NCBI RefSeq assembly: GCF_001641755.2
Contig: NZ_LRFG02000003.1
Span: 248,001 to 312,000 of the forward strand
Direction: 5' to 3'
From: Microbulbifer flavimaris
GTDB taxonomy: Bacteria > Pseudomonadota > Gammaproteobacteria > Pseudomonadales > Cellvibrionaceae
Length of the DNA: 64,000 nt
Part shown: piece by piece, positions 31,597 to 40,616 of the stretch
Layout of the letters: each line of letters begins with the position of its first letter
How positions within the stretch are numbered: the first letter of the stretch is position 1
Position numbers and translations under genes: made by a program
The notes under the pieces: model-generated
Told to the model about the DNA's origin: nothing
Seen by the model: the letters and a program-made list of their open reading frames with translations, nothing else
Databases searched by the model: none

Positions 31597-31621
31597 AAAA
31601 AAGGCCGCTTTATAAGCGGCC
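31597..31621 (-). terminator. Rho-independent terminator of cytochrome c5 gene
   Basis: The stem GGCCGCTT (31603-31610) pairs with AAGCGGCC (31614-31621) around a 3-base loop. The preceding A run reads as six T on the minus strand. It is 28 bases past the cytochrome stop. Confidence 0.88.
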
Positions 31622-31648
31622 TCTTCAGCAACCGAAGTAAGCAGTCGC

Positions 31649-32065
31649 TTACTGGGCACTTTCCACCATGTAATCAACGGCAGCCTGGATCTCCTCGTCG
31701 GAGCAGTCCGCACACAGGCCCTTGGCCGGCATGGCATTGATACCGTTGATGGCGTTGGAGTACAGGGTCTCCATGCCCTTGGCGATGCGCGGTGACCAGG
31801 CCGCCGCATCGGCGAACTTGGGTGCACCCGCCACGCCCGCTGCGTGACACGTGCCACAGGCGCCGTTGTAGACCTCCTCGCCAGAGCGCGGGCCACCACC
31901 AGCAGCGGCAGTCGCTGCCGGAGCTGCGGCGGCGCACTCGTCACCTTGCATACAGATGCTGTCCGGCGCGGCCAGGCGCTCCGCGATCTGCTCATCCACG
32001 GACTGCGCCACTGCTGCAGCAGCACCCAGAGCCAGGGCCGCCATGATACCTACAATACTCTTCAT
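31649..32065 (-). CDS. Cytochrome c5 family protein
   Basis: 138 residues from ATG 32065 (MKSIVGIMAALALGAAAAVAQS, a signal peptide). The haem site CGTCH is at residues 70-74 after an Ala/Gly-rich linker; the axial methionine is likely in GINAMPAKG. The CADCSDEEIQAAVDYMV end is typical of c5, with two extra cysteines. It is a periplasmic or membrane-attached electron carrier. It is monocistronic with its own terminator. Confidence 0.92.
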   Translation of the reverse strand: MKSIVGIMAALALGAAAAVAQSVDEQIAERLAAPDSICMQGDECAAAAPAATAAAGGGPRSGEEVYNGACGTCHAAGVAGAPKFADAAAWSPRIAKGMETLYSNAINGINAMPAKGLCADCSDEEIQAAVDYMVESAQ

Positions 32066-32201
32066 TTCTCTCCCCCTAGAGGCCACCGTCGCAGCCCGTA
32101 GACTTCCGGCTTTCTGCCGCACACTTCTACCAGCCGCGCATTATAAGCATTGTGCCGCCCGCTGCGAAGGGCGACGCCAAAGGAATTGCCCCATAACCAC
32201 T

Positions 32202-32229
32202 TTGCCCACCCCCACCCCTTCTGTATAAT
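32202..32229 (+). promoter_or_regulatory. Sigma-70 promoter of tRNA-Arg
   Basis: A -35 box TTGCCC (32202-32207) is followed after 16 bases by a perfect -10 box TATAAT (32224-32229). GC-rich sequence follows, as in stringent-type tRNA promoters. Transcription would start near 32236, about 28 bases ahead of the tRNA. Confidence 0.8.
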
Positions 32230-32263
32230 CCGCGTCCTCGCCGGCCCCACGGCCTACCGAGAT

Positions 32264-32337
<74 letters not shown>

Positions 32338-32340
<3 letters not shown>

Positions 32341-32384
32341 TATACAAGAAAGGCCACCCAACGGGTGGCCTTTCTTGTATATGG
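32338..32384 (+). terminator. Long hairpin overlapping tRNA 3' end
   Basis: A 22-bp perfect stem starts at the CCA of the tRNA (CCATATACAAGAAAGGCCAC...) and closes at ...TTTCTTGTATATGG with a 3-base loop AAC. It is the likely terminator or processing signal, although the downstream T run lies inside the stem. Using the mature 3' CCA as part of the stem is unusual. Its right arm is copied again at 32488-32545. Confidence 0.7.
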
Positions 32385-32749
32385 ATCGTCGGAGGGCCCG
32401 ATGAGAACCTCCCAGGTTCGAGCCGGAGGCGGCAAAGCCGCCGGAGACCAGCGAGCCCAAAGGGCGAAGCTCATCCTCCCTCTCCCCCACCCAACGGGTG
32501 GCCTTTCTTGTATATGGATCGTCCGAGGGCCCGATGAGAACCTCCGTTCGACTCGAAAGCGGCAACGCCGCTGTAGAGCAGCGACCGAAGGGAGCTAATC
32601 CTCTCCCCGCAGCCCCTACCGCCCTCCAGCTCATTGCCGAACCCGCGAAGGCGGACCTCAGAGCAGAAAGCGTGAGTCCACGCAGCGCAGCCGCCGGAGA
32701 CCAGCGAGCCCAAAGAGCGAAGCTCATCCTCCCTCTCCCCCCACCCAAC
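32355..32749 (+). repeat. Direct-repeat array downstream of tRNA-Arg
   Basis: Two interleaved direct repeats. Repeat A: 32355-32412 and 32488-32545, 58 bases with one mismatch (both start CACCCAACGGGTGGCC), offset 133. Repeat B: 32437-32495 and 32690-32749, 59-60 bases with one substitution and one extra C (both start GCCGCCGGAGACCAGCGAGC), offset 253. A further weak copy of A begins near 32744 (CACCCAAC, then GATGAGAA). No ORF is credible here; the region 32341-32907 is noncoding. Confidence 0.8.
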
Positions 32750-32907
32750 AGTCGCCCCTCTCGGATATAGATTACCCCAGCTCCTGATGAGAAATTCCCA
32801 GATCCGAACCAGAGAGGGCGAGACAGGTGTCGCTACCTCTGTACTGTCCGTCCCCACAGCAGGACACTATCATTCGCTTCTGGTCCAATCCGGCCGGGGA
32901 CAGTCAA

Positions 32908-33537
32908 ATGCTGCGCATTTTCATTTTGCTAGTGTTGTTAGCACCACTGAGCGCCAATAGCGGCCCCACAGGTACCAGTCCAGCCTGCGGCACCCCGTCT
33001 GACTGCCTTCTTGTGCAGCTCCACAACCAGGTGCGGGAAAGTCTCAACGCAGGCCGCCTCCCCAACAGTCCCAAACCCAGTCCGCCCGTGACAATGTTGA
33101 AACATGACACCGCGCTCGCGCGCACCGCTCACAACTGGTCCGGGGCTCAGTGCAACAGCCGGCGCGGGCACAACAAAAATCGCAGGGGAGACTACCTCGC
33201 CAATGGCGGCAATCCGGCCTATCCGGCGATCGGGGAGAATATTTTTTATCACTCCGCACGGTTACCAGAGTCAGAGGCGCTGAAGCTGGCGGTCAATAGC
33301 TGGGCGGCTGAGGCGAGGGATTTTCAGTTTGGACCGTTCAAGAATCTCAAAGTCGGCCACTACACGCAGCTGATCTGGAATACGAAGAATGCCTTTGACG
33401 CGCAGGGCAGAAAACTACCCCGCGCGGTGGGCTGCGGGGTTTACCATTGCCCGTCAGGCAAGTTCAGGACGATCGTCACCTGCAACTACGCACCGGCCGG
33501 CAATATCTACCGAGAGCTACCCTACCGCGTCGACTGA
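32908..33537 (+). CDS. CAP (SCP/PR-1) domain secreted protein
   Basis: 209 residues from ATG 32908 (MLRIFILLVLLAPLSANSG, a signal peptide); the frame extends to 32827 without a plausible start. The CAP domain has LVQLHNQVRESL, GENIFYHS, VGHYTQLIWNTKNAFDAQGRKLPRAVGCGVY and the closing VTCNYAPAGNIY. CAP proteins are secreted; some bind sterols or act as proteases, and no bacterial role is settled. Cysteines (about eight) fit disulfides in the periplasm or outside. It follows the tRNA repeat region and converges with phoD. Confidence 0.88.
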   Translation: MLRIFILLVLLAPLSANSGPTGTSPACGTPSDCLLVQLHNQVRESLNAGRLPNSPKPSPPVTMLKHDTALARTAHNWSGAQCNSRRGHNKNRRGDYLANGGNPAYPAIGENIFYHSARLPESEALKLAVNSWAAEARDFQFGPFKNLKVGHYTQLIWNTKNAFDAQGRKLPRAVGCGVYHCPSGKFRTIVTCNYAPAGNIYRELPYRVD

Positions 33538-33566
33538 CTAGCGGACACGTATCGACAATGAGGCAA

Positions 33567-35261
33567 TTACGCCGGGCGATGCACCATACGGTGACTGCCC
33601 GCCTCGCCAAACTCGGTACTGTCGACGTTATCGACAAAGATCCATTCCGCCTGCACTTCTTCGCGATTGAACGTCAGCGCCATAAAGCCGCGCTGATGCA
33701 GATTGCAGTACTGCAGGTCATCGATCAGTACGGACATGCCCTGCGCCAGCTCCCGGGCTGATGGCTCGTCCAGCTGCAGGTAACTCTCCATACCCGGTGA
33801 GGTAACGCTGGGTGTGGCAAACTCCAGCCCAATCTGGCGACCGCTATCGTCCTTCAGCTGATTGCACCAGGCGTTGTGGGTGTCCCCTGCCACCACCACC
33901 AGGTTCTTGCCCTGCTCTGCGATGTGCCGGTACAACGCCTCGCGCTCCACTGCATAGCCGTCCCAGGCATCCAGGTTGTAGGGCACCAGCTGCTGTAGCC
34001 GCGCGCGCTGGGTTTCGCTCAGCGGTTCCCCTTTCAGGCTGGTCATCTTCAGCTGCACCAACTCGGGCGTGGGATCGGGCTTCTCGCCGCGGCTGTAGAA
34101 ACTCATCATGATTTCCGCCGGCAGGTGCATCTTGCCCATCAGCACCTGCTGACCCAGCAGCTGCCAGTGGCCATCGGACTGCTCCAGGGTCTGTGCCAGC
34201 CAGTTGCGCTGGGTCGGCCCCAGCAATGTGCGGTTGGGGTTGGCCAGCGCGGTGCCAAAACCCCGGCCATCGAAACTGCCGTCCTCGCCCAGGTAGGTAG
34301 AGAACTGCAGCTGTTCGTCACGGCCGATGACGCGGGTGTCCAGCATATGCAGGTCCACCAGATCGCCGAACTGGAAGCTGCGGTAGATCTGCGGTTTGGT
34401 CTCGCCCATGGGGGGACGGATGGGCAGCCATTCGTAATAGGCCTGGATGGCCGCCGCGCGGCGAGCGAAGAAATCGCCCTCCTCCGCACTGTGATTTTCC
34501 GCCCCGCCCTTCCAGGTGTCGTTGCTGATCTCGTGGTCATCCCAAACGGCAATAAACGGTGCCGCGGCATGCAGCGCCTGCAGGCCCGCATCGGTTCGGT
34601 AGAGGGCGTAACGCTTGCGGTAATCCCCTAGCGACAGGATTTCACCGGCATTGTCTGCAGGCAACGCGCGGCCGATCTCTGCTGCGCGCTCGGTGGCGTA
34701 ACCGTCCGCAGAGTATTCATAAATGTAATCCCCCAGATGCAGCACCGCATCCCAGTCGCCGCGCCGGGCAGCCAGTGCGTAGGCATTGAAGTAGCCGGCC
34801 GGATAATTGGAGCAGGAGAACACCGCCAGTTTCACCTGCTCCACGCCACCGGTGGGCAGAGTCTTGGTGCGACCCACTTGGCTCTGTTCGGCAGCGCCGA
34901 CAAAGCGGTAATAGTAGGTGGTATCCGGCTCCAGCCCCTGCACATCGATCTTGATGGTGTAGTCGCGGCCGGCACTGGTCTCGGCGGTGCCACGGCGCAA
35001 TACCTCCGCAAACTCTTCATCCCGGGCCAGCTCCCAGGTGATTTTGATCGGAACTCCGCTCTGCGTGGACGCGGCCGGCAACGCCCGCGTCCACAGTATC
35101 ACCGCGTCCTGCAGGGGATCACCACTGGCGACTCCATGGGGGAAGCTGACCTCGGAGGGGAGGTCGGGCCGAGTCATGGCCTGTAGCGGAGTGGATACCA
35201 GTACACCGCCGGTGGCGGCGAGTGCTGACTTGAGGAAATTGCGCCGGGAGAATCGATTCAC
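33567..35261 (-). CDS. phoD: PhoD-family alkaline phosphatase, Tat-exported
   Basis: 564 residues. A twin-arginine signal (SRRNFLKSALAATGG) leads to a PhoD N-terminal fibronectin-like domain (SFPHGVASGDPLQDAVILWTRALP) and a metallophosphatase domain. Metal-site segments visible are LHLGDYIYEYSADGY, WDDHEISNDTW, and VVAGDTHNAW. PhoD enzymes are Ca/Fe-dependent phosphodiesterases/monoesterases that release phosphate in the periplasm. It is single, divergent from mtgA. No PHO box was recognised upstream. Confidence 0.93.
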   Translation of the reverse strand: MNRFSRRNFLKSALAATGGVLVSTPLQAMTRPDLPSEVSFPHGVASGDPLQDAVILWTRALPAASTQSGVPIKITWELARDEEFAEVLRRGTAETSAGRDYTIKIDVQGLEPDTTYYYRFVGAAEQSQVGRTKTLPTGGVEQVKLAVFSCSNYPAGYFNAYALAARRGDWDAVLHLGDYIYEYSADGYATERAAEIGRALPADNAGEILSLGDYRKRYALYRTDAGLQALHAAAPFIAVWDDHEISNDTWKGGAENHSAEEGDFFARRAAAIQAYYEWLPIRPPMGETKPQIYRSFQFGDLVDLHMLDTRVIGRDEQLQFSTYLGEDGSFDGRGFGTALANPNRTLLGPTQRNWLAQTLEQSDGHWQLLGQQVLMGKMHLPAEIMMSFYSRGEKPDPTPELVQLKMTSLKGEPLSETQRARLQQLVPYNLDAWDGYAVEREALYRHIAEQGKNLVVVAGDTHNAWCNQLKDDSGRQIGLEFATPSVTSPGMESYLQLDEPSARELAQGMSVLIDDLQYCNLHQRGFMALTFNREEVQAEWIFVDNVDSTEFGEAGSHRMVHRPA

Positions 35262-35458
35262 GGTGTCACGCCTGTCTTGTTCTGTTTATGGGAGGTGACC
35301 AGGAGCCTGGGGGGCTCCACATGACAACTGTACTAAACGGGAACTGGCCGGCCAAAGTTTGCCGGCATTGTTTCGGCTTCTAGCGCCACGGACAGGAACC
35401 TCTGCCGCCGATCGGGATCTGATCGGGACACAACGATTCGCAATCAACTGACCCTGCC

Positions 35459-36139
35459 ATGAACCGCCACCTGAAACGCATCACCAGAGCCGGACTGTTG
35501 CTCGGGGCCGCCTTCGCGACGGCATCAGCCGTGCTGGTACTGGCCCTGCGCTGGATTGACCCGCCGTCGTCGGCGGTGATCCTCGCCTGGGAGTTGCGCA
35601 ATGGCCGGCAGGCACGGCAACAGTGGCAACCGCTGGAGAATATCTCCCCGCAGCTACAGATGGCCGTGATTGCGGCGGAGGACCAGAAGTTTGCCCACCA
35701 TTTCGGCTTTGACTTCGCCTCGCTGCAGAAAGCCCTCAGCGAGGACCGGAAACGTCCTCGCGGGGCCAGCACCATTACCCAGCAGACCGCCAAGAACCTG
35801 TTCCTGTGGCATGGCCGCAGTTACCTGCGCAAGGGCCTGGAGGCCTGGTTCACCATCCTGATGGAAGTGCTCTGGCCCAAGGAACGTATCCTGGAGGTGT
35901 ACCTGAATATCGCCGAGTTCGGTGAGGGGGTATACGGCGCCCAGGCAGCCGCACATCAGTTCTTTGGCAGCCCTGCCCGCCACCTCCGCAGCTGGCAGGC
36001 CGGGCGGCTGGCGGCCGTACTGCCGAACCCCAAGCGCATGTCCGCCCAGTACCCGTCACACTATGTGCGCAGTCGCGCAGCGGCCATTAACCGGCAGGTG
36101 CGCCAGCTGGGCGGGAGCAGCTACCTGCGGGCGCTCTGA
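35459..36139 (+). CDS. mtgA: Monofunctional biosynthetic peptidoglycan transglycosylase
   Basis: 226 residues: one N-terminal membrane helix (about 10-32) then a GT51 domain with AVIAAEDQKFAHHFGFD (catalytic Glu), RGASTITQQTAKNLFLW, RKGLEAWFTILME and ERILEVYLNIAEFGEG. It polymerises glycan strands from lipid II at the periplasmic face and lacks a transpeptidase domain. It stands alone between phoD and the M16 peptidase gene. Confidence 0.95.
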   Translation: MNRHLKRITRAGLLLGAAFATASAVLVLALRWIDPPSSAVILAWELRNGRQARQQWQPLENISPQLQMAVIAAEDQKFAHHFGFDFASLQKALSEDRKRPRGASTITQQTAKNLFLWHGRSYLRKGLEAWFTILMEVLWPKERILEVYLNIAEFGEGVYGAQAAAHQFFGSPARHLRSWQAGRLAAVLPNPKRMSAQYPSHYVRSRAAAINRQVRQLGGSSYLRAL

Positions 36140-36294
36140 AGCGCTTTCCCGTTGCCATCCCCGCGCACTGACTGGTCGAAATTCGACGAGCAGACGTATC
36201 CAGGCGGGGAGGCGGGAGCCCATGCCCACCCCGAAAAATCGCTTGTGGTAGCATCGATCGGGTTATTACGCACACGAAGGGAGTCTAAAACCAC

Positions 36295-39240
36295 ATGTAT
36301 CGCACCAGAATTGCACTGCTTCTTGCCGCTGCGCTGCTCACAGCCTGCGGCAAGGGGGCCGATGATCCGGCCTCGCAAGCATCCTCCAAAGACGTTGCAG
36401 CCGAAGCTGCCAGCGCACTGCCGGCGGGCGTCAGCCTCGTCGAGACTTTTGACGGGGACGGAGCAGAGATCGCCATCCCCTACAGCAAGTACAAGCTCGA
36501 CAACGGCCTGACCGTGGTCCTGCACGAGGATGACTCGGACCCGCTGGTACACGTGGACGTGACCTACCACGTGGGCTCCAACCGGGAAGACCCGGGCCGC
36601 TCCGGCTTTGCCCACTTCTTTGAACACATGATGTTCCAGGGCTCCGTGAACGTGGCCGACGAGGAGCACTTCCGCATCATTCAGGAGGCCGGCGGCACCC
36701 TGAACGGCACCACCAACACCGACCGCACCAACTACTACGAGACGGTCCCGGCCAACCAGCTGGAAACCGTGCTGTGGCTGGAATCCGACCGCATGGGTGT
36801 ATTCCTGGATGCGGTCACCGAGGAGAAGTTTGAAGTCCAGCGCGAGACCGTGAAGAACGAGCGCGGCCAGCGGGTGGACAATCGCCCCTACGGCCGGGCC
36901 CTGGAGACCATGATGGCCGCCACCTACCCGGACGGTCACCCCTACTCCTGGCCGGTAATCGGCTGGCTTGAGGATCTGGACCGCGCCGACCTCAACGACC
37001 TGAAGCGCTTCTTCCTGCGCTGGTACGGCCCCAACAACGCCACATTGACCATCGGTGGCGATATCGACAAGACCAAGACACTGGAGTGGGTGGTGAAGTA
37101 TTTCGGCCCCATTCCCGCCGGCCCCGAGGTAGAGGATCTGCCCAAGCAACCGGCCACTCTCGAGTCCGATCGCTACGTCACCCTGGAGGACAACATCCAC
37201 CTGCCAGCGCTGGCGATGATGATCCCCACCGTGCACTACAACCACCCGGACGAGCCGGCCCTGGATGCGGCCGCGGAAATCCTCGGCCAGGGCCAGGACT
37301 CCATGCTCTACCAGCGCCTGGTACAGACCGGCCGCGCAGTACAGGCCAGCGTGAGCCACTCCTGTAAGGAGCTCGCCTGCGAGATGTGGTTTATCGTCAT
37401 CCAGAACCCCGCGTCAGGCGAGTCCCTGGCGGAAATGGAACAGGCGGTGCGCGATACCCTGACCGAGTTCGCCGAGCGCGGCGTGACCAAGGACGACCTG
37501 GTCAAGTTCAAGGCCGGCTATGAATCCAGCCGTGTGTTCGGCCTGCAGTCCGTTGCCGGCAAGGTGTCCACCCTGGCCGCCTTCGAGACCTTCACCGGCA
37601 GCCCCAAGGGCATCGACGCAGAGATTGACGCTTACCTGTCCGTGGAAACCGGTGATGTCACCCGCGTATTCGACCAGTACATCGCCGACAAGCCGGCGGT
37701 GCTGCTGAGCATCGTACCCAATGGCAAGCCGGAACTGGCGGCGGCCGAGCAGAACTACGAGTGGAAGCGCACCATTCCGGAAAGCTACAGCGACGAGGAC
37801 GAAGCCCTGGCCCTGCGTCCGGTGCAGGACAACTTCGATCGCAGCGTGCAGCCCAAGGCCGGTGTGAACCCGCAGGTGGAGCTGCCGGCGATCAAAGACG
37901 GCGAGCTGGAAAACGGCGTGCGCCTGCTCACCGTGCAAAACGATGAGACACCCACCGTCACCGTACGGGCCGTGTTCGATGTGGGCCAGCGGGACGAGCC
38001 CCGCGGCAAGGCCGGCCTGACTGCGCTGACGGCATCCCTGATGAGCGAAGCCACCACCGAGCGCAGTGCCGCCGAGTTCGCCGAAGCCCTGAACCGCCTT
38101 GGTGCATCCATCAATGTGGGTGCCGGACGGTACGACACCACCGTCACCCTCAATGTACTGGCCAAGCACCTGGACAAGGCCATGCCGCTGATGATGGAGC
38201 GCATCCTCAAGCCGGCCTTCACCGAAGAGGATTTCGCCCGCATCAAGCAGCAGACCATCGAAGGCCTGCAGCAGGCACGCAAGACTCCGCAGGGCCTGGC
38301 CACACGGGCTGTGGGTGCGGTCATGCGCGGACCCGAGCACCCGCTGAGCTTCCCCACCGGTGGCCTGCCGGGCACTGTTGCCGAGATCACCCTGGAAGAC
38401 GTCAAAGGTTATTACCAGGCGCACTTCCCCTCACACCTGAGCGGTGTCACCGTAAGCACCAGCCTGCCTCACGACACTATCGTCGAGTCACTGGAAGGTC
38501 TGGCCAAGCTGGAAGTCAGCGAACCGGCCCGTGCCGCCCTGGCTTTCCAGAAGCCGGAAATCGACGGCCGTACCGTGTATCTGGTCAACAAGGAAGGTGC
38601 AGCCCAGTCCAGCCTGCGGGTCAGTCAGTACGCCCTGCCCTACGACGCGCTGGGTGACTACTTCCTCGCCTACCTGGGCAACTTCCCGCTGGGTGGCAAC
38701 TTCAACAGCCGCATCAACCTGAACCTGCGGGAAGACAAGGGTTACACCTACGGTGCCCGGACCTACCTGATGGGCGAGCCGAACGTGGGCATGTACATGT
38801 TCAGCTCCGAGGTGAAAAAGGATGCGACTGCCGACGCCCTGAACGAGGTGCTCACCGAGCTGGAAACCTTTGACAGCGAAGGCATGACCGAAACCGAGTT
38901 CAACTACCTGCGCTCGGCCATTGGCCAGCAGGAAGCGCGCAGCTATGAAACACCTGCCGCCAAGCTCGGCCTGCTGAATCGCATCCTGCAGTACGACCTG
39001 CCGCTGGATTACCGTTCGCAGCAGAACGCCCTCCTGCAGGAGACCGACCGCAAGACTCTCAACAAGGTCATTACCGATGTGCTGGAGCCTGAAAACATGG
39101 CCATTGTCGTGGTTGGCGATGCAGCCTCTATCCGCGATGAGGTGGAGGCACTGGGCATGCCCATCGTTGAGCTGGACGAAGACGGCTACGTAAAAGAAAC
39201 CGAGGAGCCGGCATCAGCGCCGGAGTCCGCGAGTCTCTAA
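36295..39240 (+). CDS. M16 family zinc metallopeptidase, lipoprotein
   Basis: 981 residues, double-length as in pitrilysin-type enzymes with two M16 halves. The lipobox LLTAC places the lipidated Cys at 18. The inverted zinc motif HFFEH is at 107-111, with a distal acidic residue in the FEVQRETVKNERGQR region. The second half (about 530-970) lacks HxxEH and is the structural partner. It should degrade peptides in the periplasm or at the outer membrane. It is monocistronic with its own terminator. Confidence 0.94.
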   Translation: MYRTRIALLLAAALLTACGKGADDPASQASSKDVAAEAASALPAGVSLVETFDGDGAEIAIPYSKYKLDNGLTVVLHEDDSDPLVHVDVTYHVGSNREDPGRSGFAHFFEHMMFQGSVNVADEEHFRIIQEAGGTLNGTTNTDRTNYYETVPANQLETVLWLESDRMGVFLDAVTEEKFEVQRETVKNERGQRVDNRPYGRALETMMAATYPDGHPYSWPVIGWLEDLDRADLNDLKRFFLRWYGPNNATLTIGGDIDKTKTLEWVVKYFGPIPAGPEVEDLPKQPATLESDRYVTLEDNIHLPALAMMIPTVHYNHPDEPALDAAAEILGQGQDSMLYQRLVQTGRAVQASVSHSCKELACEMWFIVIQNPASGESLAEMEQAVRDTLTEFAERGVTKDDLVKFKAGYESSRVFGLQSVAGKVSTLAAFETFTGSPKGIDAEIDAYLSVETGDVTRVFDQYIADKPAVLLSIVPNGKPELAAAEQNYEWKRTIPESYSDEDEALALRPVQDNFDRSVQPKAGVNPQVELPAIKDGELENGVRLLTVQNDETPTVTVRAVFDVGQRDEPRGKAGLTALTASLMSEATTERSAAEFAEALNRLGASINVGAGRYDTTVTLNVLAKHLDKAMPLMMERILKPAFTEEDFARIKQQTIEGLQQARKTPQGLATRAVGAVMRGPEHPLSFPTGGLPGTVAEITLEDVKGYYQAHFPSHLSGVTVSTSLPHDTIVESLEGLAKLEVSEPARAALAFQKPEIDGRTVYLVNKEGAAQSSLRVSQYALPYDALGDYFLAYLGNFPLGGNFNSRINLNLREDKGYTYGARTYLMGEPNVGMYMFSSEVKKDATADALNEVLTELETFDSEGMTETEFNYLRSAIGQQEARSYETPAAKLGLLNRILQYDLPLDYRSQQNALLQETDRKTLNKVITDVLEPENMAIVVVGDAASIRDEVEALGMPIVELDEDGYVKETEEPASAPESASL

Positions 39241-39257
39241 CATCGCTGCCTGAACCG

Positions 39258-39287
39258 AAAAAGCCCGCCATTTGGCGGGCTTTTTTT
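39258..39287 (+). terminator. Rho-independent terminator of M16 gene
   Basis: The stem GCCCGCCA/TGGCGGGC (39263-39280) has a 2-base loop, an upstream A run and a downstream run of seven T, 18 bases after the stop codon. Confidence 0.93.
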
Positions 39288-39354
39288 ATTTTTCAGCCAT
39301 GGCTTCGCTGAGTCCAGCGGAACGCTGCGTCGCGGAAATAACCGCAAAACTCTC

Positions 39355-39999
39355 TCAGGTCGCTTCCAACGGGCAGCGCTCTTCTATCTTGCCGAATGCC
39401 TGCTTGCCTACATCCAGGGTAATGCTGCCACTGCCAGGTTCACCTTTTATGCGGAAGACAAATACCGTGTCGTAATCCGAATTGGGCCACTCCGGCACTT
39501 TTGCGTCTGAGTTGAATCGGCGCAGCAGAATTTTCACCAGCAGATCAATATTCATATGCTCCCAGGCCACGTATACGGTAGAGCCAAGATAGGGCTTGGA
39601 TAACAACGTATCCGCCAGCAATCCGGGATCGTTATAGGGGATTTGTGTATTGATGGGCACCTGGAAGTAAACGGCTGTCGGGCCGATGGTCAATAGCGGC
39701 CGCACATAGTCATGCCGCTTGCCATCACCATGGATCTCTGTGGCCTTTACCGACGGATCCGGCGCGAAGATAAAGTCCGGCTTGGAAAAGTTCTGCCGAA
39801 AATATTCCGGCAACAGAGATGCCCGGTTTAAGCCCTGGCAGGTCAGCAGGCCCAGCCCCTCGGCCGGCTTTTCCGCGTGACGGACAACGACCAATGTCAT
39901 CTCATCACTGGCTTGCGCCGCCCTGAGCTCGCTTGTCATCAAAAGCGATGAGATCACGAGCAGCAAGGGCAATCCCCAGATCATCCTCTTCACCACCAT
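39355..39999 (-). CDS. Histidine phosphatase superfamily protein, exported
   Basis: 214 residues. A signal or anchor segment (MVVKRMIWGLPLLLVISSLLMTSELRA) is followed by TLVVVRHAEKP, the RHG-like catalytic motif with His; a second histidine is in VYVAWEHMNIDLL. Length and motifs fit the phosphoglycerate-mutase-like family, but the domain is short and divergent. Substrate unknown. It converges with the M16 gene and is followed on the same strand by no close partner. Confidence 0.8.
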   Translation of the reverse strand: MVVKRMIWGLPLLLVISSLLMTSELRAAQASDEMTLVVVRHAEKPAEGLGLLTCQGLNRASLLPEYFRQNFSKPDFIFAPDPSVKATEIHGDGKRHDYVRPLLTIGPTAVYFQVPINTQIPYNDPGLLADTLLSKPYLGSTVYVAWEHMNIDLLVKILLRRFNSDAKVPEWPNSDYDTVFVFRIKGEPGSGSITLDVGKQAFGKIEERCPLEAT

Positions 40000-40175
40000 C
40001 TCCCTGTGATTACACTGATCGTTTCAATGTAGATGAGAATGAGCTGTGAGAACTCCCGGGATCTTTCTTGGCCGCTCTTTCGCAGAGTTTGTCCCGTCCT
40101 ACCGCCGACAGTAGATTCTGCACTTGTCCCCGCAAAATACTCACCAGGTGAACGATCCTTCAAGAGACCAAGATG

Positions 40176-40541
40176 CTACTTGGGCAAAGTAGAGCCCTCT
40201 TCTTGTCGCACGCCGATAACTGCCTCGCCATCATGCTCACATGTGCAGATGTTTTCCTTGGCCGAGCAAACCTGTTTAAAAGGGTGATAGCAATAGGTAG
40301 GGACATCTACACGATTGCCCTCCTTGGGGCCATCCGGCATCAGAACCGTTTTCAGCACCGCTGCATCCATCAACAATCCCAGCTCAGCGAAATCATTGGT
40401 CTGCTTTCTGGGCTCATGTCTCGAAGCGGCCTGGTCACGCTTCTTTACCTCATAAATCTCTTCATCCAAAACTGCCCCGGCGTAAGTACAACTGCACAAC
40501 AGAACAACCCAAAAGGGCAAAAGCACGCCTCGCTTTATCAT
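40176..40541 (-). CDS. Hypothetical small exported protein
   Basis: 121 residues of no recognised family. The N-terminus MIKRGVLLPFWVVLLCSCTYAGAV is a secretion or lipoprotein signal (LLCSC). The mature part has CYHPFKQVCSAKENICTCEHDGE with several cysteines, fitting a disulfide-bonded periplasmic protein. It lies between the histidine phosphatase gene and the OsmC-YcaO gene, all on the minus strand but widely spaced. GC content is lower than its neighbours. Confidence 0.55.
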   Translation of the reverse strand: MIKRGVLLPFWVVLLCSCTYAGAVLDEEIYEVKKRDQAASRHEPRKQTNDFAELGLLMDAAVLKTVLMPDGPKEGNRVDVPTYCYHPFKQVCSAKENICTCEHDGEAVIGVRQEEGSTLPK

Positions 40542-40616
40542 ATGTCCTCCATGTCGATTTATGGATCGGGCGACTTACTGCATCGTGAGAGTCCAGTTAA
40601 AAATCCAGCCTGATAC

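Noticed and set aside
36121..37359. 412-residue minus-strand frame inside the M16 peptidase gene
   Set aside because: No domain, and the sense strand encodes an intact zinc peptidase.
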